Part shown: piece by piece, positions 1-4,803 of the stretch
Layout: each line of letters opens with the position of its first letter
Position numbering within the stretch: position 1 is the first letter of the stretch
NCBI GenBank assembly: GCA_036503065.1
Contig: DASXXM010000046.1
Location: 1-6,162, forward strand
Source: DATEPR01 sp036503065
Lineage (GTDB): Bacteria > Actinomycetota > Actinomycetes > Mycobacteriales > Pseudonocardiaceae
Reading direction: 5' to 3'
Length of the DNA: 6,162 bases
Notes under the pieces: generated by a model
What the model saw: the letters and a program-made list of their open reading frames with translations, nothing else
What the model was told of the DNA's origin: nothing
The model's database searches: none
Position numbers and translations under genes: made by a program

Positions 1-351
1 GTGACCGTCGGGCCGGCGTTCCGGACATTGGAACCGGCGTGGATCGAGGGGGTCGCCGCGATGGTGCGCGCGGGTGCGCGGGTCATCGTCGATGAGGTCT
101 TCCTCGGTGCGGCGGCGTCCCAGCAGCGGTGGCAGCGGGCGTTGGACGGGTTGCCGGTGTTGTGGGTGGGCGTCCGGTGCGCGAGCGCGGTAGCCGCGGG
201 CCGTGAGGTTGCCCGGGGTGATCGGGTCGTCGGGATGGCGGTGTCACAGGCGGATCTCGTCCACCGGGGTGTGGTCTACGACCTGGAGGTGGACACCACT
301 CACGCCGAGTCGATGGCGTGCGCGCAGGTCGTTGCCGCTCGTGTCGGGTGA
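1..351 (+). CDS. Chloramphenicol 3-O-phosphotransferase (CPT-like), C-terminal part, 5' truncated by window edge
   Basis: Proteins of this family use ATP to phosphorylate the primary (C3) hydroxyl of chloramphenicol, giving self-resistance in the producer Streptomyces venezuelae. The visible 116 residues align almost without gaps, from memory, to about residue 62 onward of the 178-residue S. venezuelae enzyme. Shared segments are VGPAFR near the start, RAGARVIVDEVFLG (23-36), LWVGVRC (54-60), ARGDRVVGMA (71-80) and EVDTTHAES (96-104). The GTG at base 1 is therefore an internal valine, not the start. About 60 residues, including the P-loop (GGSSAGKS in the known enzyme) and the catalytic aspartate, lie left of the window and cannot be checked. 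A methyltransferase gene follows after 16 nt on the same strand, probably in one transcript. Family assignment is firm. Activity on chloramphenicol itself is inferred, because relatives in non-producers may have other substrates. Confidence 0.9.
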   Translation: MTVGPAFRTLEPAWIEGVAAMVRAGARVIVDEVFLGAAASQQRWQRALDGLPVLWVGVRCASAVAAGREVARGDRVVGMAVSQADLVHRGVVYDLEVDTTHAESMACAQVVAARVG

Positions 352-367
352 TCGTAGTGTCAGTCCG

Positions 368-1009
368 GTGAACGACTGGGCTGCCTGGCACGATTCGTAC
401 GACCGGCCGGGATCGTCGCTGGACCGACGTCTGGCGCGCGTCCGGTATCGGATTCGCGAGGCGCTGGACGGGATGCCGGCCGGACCGATTCGGGTGATCA
501 GCATGTGCGCTGGTCAGGGACGGGACCTGTTGGGCGTGCTGCCGGATCATCCACGGCGCGACGACGTGTCGGCGCGGCTGGTCGAGCTCGATCCGCGCAA
601 CGCCGAGTTCGCGCGCCGGTCGGCGGGCGGGCTGCGGGTCGAGGTAGTCGAGGGTGACGCCTCGCTCTGCGCGGCCTACCAGGGGTTCGTGCCGGCGGAC
701 CTGGTGTTGGTGTGCGGGGTGTTCGGCAACGTCTCGGACGCGGACATCCGGCACACGGTGGCGAACCTGCCCCGGCTGTGCCGGACCGGGAGCACGGTGC
801 TCTGGACCCGGCACCGCGAGCCGCCGGATGTGACGCCGACGATCCGAGAATGGTTCGCCGAGTACGGTTTCCGCGATATCGGGTTCGACTCGGAGGACGG
901 GTTCAAGTACGGCGTCGGCACGCAACAGCTGACCGGCCCACCACTGCCCTACCAGCCGGACCTGCGGTTGTTCGACTTCGTCGGGAACGGCAGCGAAGCC
1001 AGCCGCTAG
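368..1009 (+). CDS. Class I SAM-dependent methyltransferase, substrate unknown
   Basis: A soluble 213-residue protein with a Rossmann-type methyltransferase fold. Motif I is VISMCAGQGRD (residues 43-53), a variant of the glycine-rich SAM loop. The acidic residue after strand 2 is in ARLVELDP (69-76), followed by VVEGDASL (93-100) and DLVLVCGVFGNVSDADI (111-127). The C-terminal half carries GTQQLTGPPLPYQPDLRLF (184-202), a pattern I associate with a small actinobacterial methyltransferase family of unknown substrate. I chose the GTG at 368 because the family starts at the NDWxxWHxxYD motif. No clear Shine-Dalgarno is visible, and the stop of the upstream phosphotransferase is only 16 nt away, so translational coupling is plausible. 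An in-frame GTG at 341 would add nine residues and overlap the upstream gene. The TAG stop overlaps the stop of the convergent aidB gene. Methyltransferase class is well supported; the substrate is not inferable. Confidence 0.85.
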   Translation: MNDWAAWHDSYDRPGSSLDRRLARVRYRIREALDGMPAGPIRVISMCAGQGRDLLGVLPDHPRRDDVSARLVELDPRNAEFARRSAGGLRVEVVEGDASLCAAYQGFVPADLVLVCGVFGNVSDADIRHTVANLPRLCRTGSTVLWTRHREPPDVTPTIREWFAEYGFRDIGFDSEDGFKYGVGTQQLTGPPLPYQPDLRLFDFVGNGSEASR

Positions 1010-2619
1010 GGCCGGGCACGCGCCAGGATGCGATCGGTGTCCACGCCCCTCGGCAGCGTGCCGAAGGCGCCGCCCCAGTCGCCCGCCAGCCGGGACGCGC
1101 AGAACGCGTCCGCGACCGCCTGGTCGCCGTGGCGTACCAGCAGGGCGCCCTGGATGCACAGCGCCATGGTCTCCACGAGGCGCCGGGCCCGGTACTGGAT
1201 GTCGTCGGAGTCGCCGAGTTCCTTGCGCAGCCTGATGACCGCCTGATCGAGAATGTCGGACGCGCCGGCCGCCGCGTCCAGTTCCACGAACACCGCCTCA
1301 ACGGCCATCGGCTGTGAACGCATGGCACGCAAGGCATCCAGGGCGGCCACGTTGCCCGAACCCTCCCAAATGGACAGCAGCGGCATCTCCCGGTAGATGC
1401 GGGGCATGCCGGACTCCTCGACGTAACCGTTGCCGCCAAGGCACTCCAGCGCCTCCGCCGCGTGCACGGGGCCGCGTTTGCAGACCCAGTACTTGGTCAC
1501 GGCGAGGGCGAGCCGACGGAACAGCGCCTCCTGCTCGCCACCCCGGTCGACCGCGCCGGCGAGGCGGAGCGCGACGGTCAGCGCGGCCTCGGTTTCGATG
1601 GCCAGGTCGGCCAGCACGTTCACCATGGCCGGCTGGTCGATCAGCTTCGCGCCGAACGCGAACCGGTACGTGGCGTGGTGCACGGCCTGACGCAGGCCGC
1701 TCACCATGCCGCAGGTGGTGCCGAGCACACAGTCCAGCCGGGTCATGTTGACCATGTCGATGATGGTGCGCACGCCCCGGCCCTGCTCGCCGACCAGCCA
1801 GCCGGTCGCGTCGTCGTACTCGATCTCGGCGGACGCGTTGGACCGGTTGCCCAGCTTGTCCTTCAGCCGCTGCAACCGGATCGGGTTGCGCGTGCCGTCC
1901 GGCAACACCCTGGGCAGCAGGAAGCACGACAGGCCGCCGGGCGCCTGCGCGAGGGTGAGGAAGAAGTCCGACATCGGGGCGGACGTGAACCACTTGTGCC
2001 CGACGATCCGGAAGGTGCCGTCTGCGACCGGGCTCGCGGTGGTGGTGTTGGCGCGAACGTCGGAGCCGCCCTGTTTCTCGGTCATCGACATGCCGGCGAT
2101 CAGGCCGCGTTTCGTGGCCGCCACCCGTAGGCCGAAGTCGTACTCGCGGCTGGCCAGCAGCGGCTCGTAGGCCCGCGCCAACTCGGGTTGGTTGCGCAGG
2201 GCCGGCACGACCGCGTAGGTCATGGAGATCGGGCAGGTGTGGCCGGGATCGGTCTGGCCCCACGTGAGCATCTTGGCGGCGCGGGCCACGTGCGTGCCGG
2301 GCCGGTCGTCGGTCCAGGGTGTCGCGTGCAGGCCATGGCCGACCGCGACGCGCATCAGTTCGTGGTAGGCCGGGGTGTATTCGACCTCGTCGATCCGGTG
2401 ACCCCAGCGGTTGTGGGTGTGCAGGATCGGGTGGTTCGCCTCGGCCAGCCGGGCCCACTCCTGAGCCTGCGCGGAACCGGCCAGCCGGCCCAGCGCGGCC
2501 AGCTCCGGCTCGGCCCACGCGGCCCCCTCGCGGCGCAGGCCCGCCAGCAGCGCCGGGTGTGCGGCAGCGTTGAAGTCGACCAGCGGCGGAACCTGATTGG
2601 TCACCTCGTGCGTCGGCAT
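1006..2619 (-). CDS. aidB: AidB-type acyl-CoA dehydrogenase (isovaleryl-CoA dehydrogenase-like)
   Basis: A complete 537-residue flavoprotein of the acyl-CoA dehydrogenase superfamily, close in length to E. coli AidB (541). The E. coli protein belongs to the adaptive response to alkylation, binds FAD and DNA, and has weak isovaleryl-CoA dehydrogenase activity. The match runs end to end: N-terminal HEVTNQVPP (4-12), HTCPISMTYA (127-136), GMSMTEKQGGSDVRANTT (176-193), VGHKWFTSAPMSD (206-218), RLKDKLGNRSNAS (251-263), LGGNGYVEESGMPRIYREMP (394-413) and SIWEGSGN (416-423). E419 aligns with the catalytic glutamate of typical acyl-CoA dehydrogenases. The C-terminal part (about 440-537) corresponds to the extra AidB helical domain linked to DNA binding. 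The ATG at 2619 is chosen by N-terminal alignment to AidB; an ATG at 2667 would add 16 unconserved residues. No strong Shine-Dalgarno is seen. The gene is divergent from the crotonase and convergent with the methyltransferase. A role in alkylation defence versus short-chain acyl-CoA oxidation cannot be decided here. Confidence 0.95.
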   Translation of the reverse strand: MPTHEVTNQVPPLVDFNAAAHPALLAGLRREGAAWAEPELAALGRLAGSAQAQEWARLAEANHPILHTHNRWGHRIDEVEYTPAYHELMRVAVGHGLHATPWTDDRPGTHVARAAKMLTWGQTDPGHTCPISMTYAVVPALRNQPELARAYEPLLASREYDFGLRVAATKRGLIAGMSMTEKQGGSDVRANTTTASPVADGTFRIVGHKWFTSAPMSDFFLTLAQAPGGLSCFLLPRVLPDGTRNPIRLQRLKDKLGNRSNASAEIEYDDATGWLVGEQGRGVRTIIDMVNMTRLDCVLGTTCGMVSGLRQAVHHATYRFAFGAKLIDQPAMVNVLADLAIETEAALTVALRLAGAVDRGGEQEALFRRLALAVTKYWVCKRGPVHAAEALECLGGNGYVEESGMPRIYREMPLLSIWEGSGNVAALDALRAMRSQPMAVEAVFVELDAAAGASDILDQAVIRLRKELGDSDDIQYRARRLVETMALCIQGALLVRHGDQAVADAFCASRLAGDWGGAFGTLPRGVDTDRILARARP

Positions 2620-2693
2620 CCCGCCAGTGAAGCAGCGATTGATACCGTCAGCAAACGGCCCCAACATCGCCACCCCGGAGACGCCCGCAGAAA

Positions 2694-2733
2694 CCCGAAG
2701 GCAGCCCCACCAGCCCGAAGGCAGCCCCCACCA
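2694..2733. repeat. Two-copy 20-bp tandem repeat
   Basis: The unit CCCGAAGGCAGCCCC followed by ACCA occurs at 2694-2712 and again at 2714-2733. The copies are identical except for one extra C in the second. It lies upstream of both aidB and the crotonase, and the end of the second copy supplies the left arm of the first stem-loop (2724-2746). With two copies and no spacer it is not a CRISPR. It could be a local duplication or part of a dispersed intergenic repeat family. Confidence 0.85.
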
Positions 2734-2802
2734 CTCCGCGGGGGGCGTCCCATTTCCAACGTACCGCTTGTCAAGCCCCAGATGGGGGGTTTGCGAGCAA
2801 TC

Positions 2803-2828
2803 TGTGGACAACTTAATTGTTGTCCACA
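2803..2828. promoter_or_regulatory. Perfect 10-bp inverted repeat containing two opposed DnaA-box sequences; candidate operator
   Basis: The left arm TGTGGACAAC (2803-2812) and right arm GTTGTCCACA (2819-2828) are exact reverse complements separated by TTAATT. Each arm contains TTGTCCACA, the DnaA-box consensus described for Streptomyces and similar high-GC actinobacteria: on the minus strand at 2811-2803 and on the plus strand at 2820-2828. The boxes point toward each other with centres 17 bp apart. The right arm ends 20 nt before the crotonase start codon and 8 nt before its ribosome binding site. Bound protein here could block or control crotonase transcription. In RNA the same bases would form a 10-bp hairpin with a six-base loop. 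The repeat itself is certain. DnaA binding, a TetR/GntR-type operator or an RNA element are alternative inferences. Confidence 0.75.
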
Positions 2829-2836
2829 TCTTCTGC

Positions 2837-2842
2837 GAGGAG
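2837..2842 (+). promoter_or_regulatory. Ribosome binding site of the crotonase gene
   Basis: GAGGAG lies six bases before the ATG at 2849 and is the best Shine-Dalgarno sequence in the window. It fixes the crotonase start at 2849 rather than at the upstream in-frame ATG at 2597. Confidence 0.85.
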
Positions 2843-2848
2843 CGGCAT

Positions 2849-3613
2849 ATGACGGTGACCACGGAACGAGCCGGCGCGGTGACCACGGTCGTCCTGTCCC
2901 GGCCCGACGTACGCAATGCCGTCGACCTCGAGACGGCCCAGGCACTGGCCGACGCCTTCCGTGCGTTCGAGGCCGACGACGACGCTTCGGTCGCCGTGCT
3001 GTTCGGCGACGGCGGTACGTTCTGCGCGGGCGCCGATCTGAAAGCCGTTGCCACCGGCCGGCCGAACCGCCTGGCCGAGGACGGTGACGGTCCGATGGGG
3101 CCGACGCGGCTGCGGCCGACCAAGCCGGTGATCGCCGCCGTCGCCGGGCACGCCGTGGCCGGTGGTCTGGAGTTGGCGCTGTGGTGCGATCTGCGGGTGG
3201 CCGAGGAGACGGCGGTGTTCGGCGTGTTCTGCCGACGCTGGGGCGTTCCGCTGATCGACGGCGGCACGGTCCGACTCCCCCGCCTCATCGGCGCCAGCAG
3301 GGCGATGGACCTCATCCTGACCGGCCGGGCGGTGGACGCGGCTGAGGCTTACGCGATCGGGCTGGTCAACCGCGTGGTCCCGGCCGGGCATGCACGCGCG
3401 GAAGCGGAACGGTTGGCCGCCGAACTGGCGCGATTCCCGCAGACCTGTCTGCGCCAGGACCGGCTCTCCGTGCTGGCGCAGGACGGGCTGAGCGAGACCG
3501 ATGCGATGGCCGTCGAGTTCCGACACGGCCTGGTCTCGCTGGCCGCCGATTCGATGGCCGGAGCGGGCCGGTTCGCCGCGGGGGCCGGGCGGCACGGCGA
3601 CTTCACGGAGTGA
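2849..3613 (+). CDS. Enoyl-CoA hydratase/isomerase (crotonase) family protein
   Basis: A complete 254-residue soluble enzyme of normal crotonase length. The fold stabilises an acyl-CoA enolate and typically hydrates or isomerises enoyl-CoA in fatty-acid or amino-acid degradation. Oxyanion-hole elements are GTFCAGADLK (56-65) and GHAVAGGLELALWCD (100-114). The family signature continues with WGVPLIDGGTVRLPRLIG (131-148) and ILTGRAVDAAEAYAIGLVNRVV (156-177). E108 matches the first catalytic glutamate of rat mitochondrial enoyl-CoA hydratase (E144). The position of the second (E164) holds C128, in FGVFCRRWG. This variant is, to my knowledge, typical of a bacterial subgroup and makes classical hydratase activity uncertain. 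The start is set by GAGGAG six bases upstream. The gene is divergent from aidB, and a palindrome sits just before its ribosome binding site. The exact substrate cannot be named. Confidence 0.93.
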   Translation: MTVTTERAGAVTTVVLSRPDVRNAVDLETAQALADAFRAFEADDDASVAVLFGDGGTFCAGADLKAVATGRPNRLAEDGDGPMGPTRLRPTKPVIAAVAGHAVAGGLELALWCDLRVAEETAVFGVFCRRWGVPLIDGGTVRLPRLIGASRAMDLILTGRAVDAAEAYAIGLVNRVVPAGHARAEAERLAAELARFPQTCLRQDRLSVLAQDGLSETDAMAVEFRHGLVSLAADSMAGAGRFAAGAGRHGDFTE

Positions 3614-3713
3614 GCAAGAGCGAATTGCATGGTGCGCAATATCGATTGGGTGAATGCGGATCGGAGCGAAATCTGGGATTGTCGGTTGGGCAAGAATCCG
3701 TGCGAGGTTAGGA
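3614..3713. other. Short intergenic region, A+T-enriched, no recognised signal
   Basis: About 100 bases separate the crotonase stop from the DUF5753 start. Base composition is near half G+C, noticeably below the neighbouring genes. A short inverted pair, ATTGC (3624-3628) and GCAAT (3636-3640), is present. No convincing -35/-10 pair, terminator or helix-turn-helix coding sequence is seen in any frame. Confidence 0.5.
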
Positions 3714-4304
3714 ATGTATATGGACGTGAGCCTGGTGCGCAGCGAGGTGGCGATGATGCCGCTGGAACGGGAAGCCGTCTACCTCCTCGATATCGAGATC
3801 GAGTGGGTGCCGAGTCTGGTCCAGACAGGTGACTACGCCAGGGCGGTCGCGAAGTCGATCGACCTGCCGGCCGAGCAGATCGAGCCGTGGGTCGAGTCGC
3901 GGCTCGCGCGGCAGTTCACGCTCACCCGGGACAAACCGCCGCAGCTCGACATGGTCGTCGACGAGGCCGTGTTTCGTAAGGTGGTGGGCGATCGCCAGGT
4001 CATGGCGCGACAACTGCGTGCCATTCTGGAGGCCTGTGATCGTGACAACGTCGAACTGCGGGTGCTGCCGGTCACCCCGTTCTGGCTCGAATCCGGGTAC
4101 TACGTGATGGCCGCCGACTTCAGCGAGCACGTGGCTTACCTGGAGAGCCCGACATCCGTTGTCATCCTCGATGACCGCAACGAGATGGAATTCTACCGGC
4201 AGTGCACGACACGGCTGTCCCGGCGGTCGCTGGAACCGGAGGAGTCGCTCGCCATTGTTGCCGACTACGCAAAGGAGTACGAAGTCAGTCCGTCCGATGG
4301 CTGA
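3714..4304 (+). CDS. Stand-alone DUF5753 domain protein (WhiJ/Scr1-type regulator lacking its HTH)
   Basis: A 196-residue protein matching the C-terminal DUF5753 domain of actinobacterial XRE-type regulators such as the WhiJ and Scr1 families. Recognisable segments are WVPSLVQTGDYARAV (31-45), the VxSRLARQ stretch (60-67), the DEAVFRKVVGDRQVMARQLRAIL region (83-105), VELRVLPVT (113-121) and LEPEESLAIV (173-182). Full-length relatives are about 280 residues with an N-terminal HTH. Here the HTH is absent, and only 100 bp separate this gene from the crotonase. Two starts are possible: ATG 3714 with GCGAGG six bases upstream, or ATG 3720 with AGGA six bases upstream, giving 194 residues. No DUF397 partner gene follows, although such pairs are common. 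The 3' end overlaps the convergent membrane-protein gene by 20 bp. Domain identity is good. Function is unknown; it may act through another HTH protein or be a remnant. Confidence 0.85.
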   Translation: MYMDVSLVRSEVAMMPLEREAVYLLDIEIEWVPSLVQTGDYARAVAKSIDLPAEQIEPWVESRLARQFTLTRDKPPQLDMVVDEAVFRKVVGDRQVMARQLRAILEACDRDNVELRVLPVTPFWLESGYYVMAADFSEHVAYLESPTSVVILDDRNEMEFYRQCTTRLSRRSLEPEESLAIVADYAKEYEVSPSDG

Positions 4305-4803
4305 ACACGCCGCCGGGGCGCGACCAGACGACCCTGGCCCACGTGATCACCAACACGACCATCACCAACACGGACACGATCAGGCCGGCACCGGGACCGG
4401 GGCCGGCCTGATGGCTGGTCGTGGTCTGCTGCGACCAGATCGACACCAGGCCCAACACCGTGAACAGGCCGCAGCCGAACGTCGCCAGCCACGCCACCGC
4501 CCACCGACGCAGCCCCAACGACAACGCCGACCCCAGAAAGCCGAACACGAAGACACCCATCGCGAACAACCGGGGCAGGAAGTCGACCTTGCCCGCGCCG
4601 CCGGGACCCTGCGCGAACAGCACCTGCCAACCGGCCGCGCCGTGCACCCACGGCAGGATCGACGCGATCGCCAACACCAGCACGCACACCGCGATCACCA
4701 TCGCCCGCACGCCGGGGTCGATCCGGCGGTTCATGCGGTTCTCCACCTCGTCCACCTGCGCCCGCAGGCGAACCATTTCGGCGTAGTCCTCCTCGTCGGT
4801 CAT
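4285..4803 (-). CDS. Rv2732c-family integral membrane protein
   Basis: A 172-residue predicted membrane protein. A charged, probably cytoplasmic N-terminus with a short helical stretch (about 7-30) precedes four hydrophobic segments at about 32-52, 78-98, 102-124 and 139-160. The tail is short and polar. In Mycobacterium tuberculosis a conserved membrane protein of unknown function (Rv2732c) follows miaB (Rv2733c). Size, topology and position here fit that family, mainly by context. The ATG at 4803 is chosen because it overlaps the miaB TGA as ATGA, with GGAAGG 12 bases upstream. An ATG at 4815 would add four residues but leave no space after that GGAAGG. Translation is probably coupled to miaB. 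The 3' end overlaps the DUF5753 gene tail to tail. Role unknown. Confidence 0.83.
   Translation of the reverse strand: MTDEEDYAEMVRLRAQVDEVENRMNRRIDPGVRAMVIAVCVLVLAIASILPWVHGAAGWQVLFAQGPGGAGKVDFLPRLFAMGVFVFGFLGSALSLGLRRWAVAWLATFGCGLFTVLGLVSIWSQQTTTSHQAGPGPGAGLIVSVLVMVVLVITWARVVWSRPGGVFSHRTD

Larger units (their letters stand above)
2620..2848. other. Divergent intergenic region between aidB and the crotonase gene
   Basis: This 229-bp gap holds the control signals of both flanking genes. It contains a 20-bp tandem duplication (2694-2733). Three possible stem-loops lie in a row. The first pairs GCCCCC (2724-2729) with GGGGGC (2741-2746). The second pairs CAAGCCCC (2772-2779) with GGGGTTTG (2786-2793), with one G-U pair and a six-base loop. 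The third is the perfect 10-bp inverted repeat at 2803-2828. The last 60 bases before the crotonase are clearly richer in A+T than the flanking genes. I could not fix promoters with confidence. Weak candidates are TTGCGA at 2791-2796 for the crotonase, and TATCAAT read on the minus strand (2644-2638) as a -10-like element for aidB. Confidence 0.7.

Noticed and set aside
1..3. GTG at the first base as start of the phosphotransferase gene
   Set aside because: Alignment with the known enzyme shows the residue is internal; the P-loop half must lie to the left of the window.
1298..2518. 406-residue minus-strand open frame inside aidB
   Set aside because: It is a +1/-1 shadow of aidB with arginine/glycine/proline-rich composition and no recognisable motif.
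2694..2733. Possible CRISPR fragment
   Set aside because: Only two directly abutting copies, no spacers and no cas genes.
2803..2828. Chromosomal replication origin
   Set aside because: Only two DnaA-box sequences are present and no dnaA, dnaN, gyrB or parAB genes are nearby; an oriC in these bacteria has many boxes.
2803..2835. Rho-independent terminator formed by the palindrome
   Set aside because: The hairpin is not followed by a run of T on either strand (TCTTCTGCG on plus, AGATTGCTCG on minus), and it sits in a divergent intergenic region where no terminator is needed.
2188..3087. 299-residue plus-strand open frame crossing aidB, the intergenic region and the crotonase start
   Set aside because: Antisense shadow of aidB, then out of frame with the crotonase; composition is non-protein-like.
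2620..3315. N-terminal extension of the aidB frame to a 769-residue protein
   Set aside because: The added 232 residues run antisense through the crotonase and the intergenic repeats, have no AidB homology, and AidB proteins begin at the 2619 ATG. The open frame is a high-GC artefact.
3629..3832. 67-residue plus-strand open frame before the DUF5753 gene, considered as a lost HTH or small partner gene
   Set aside because: The translation has no helix-turn-helix or DUF397 pattern, and most of it overlaps the real DUF5753 frame.
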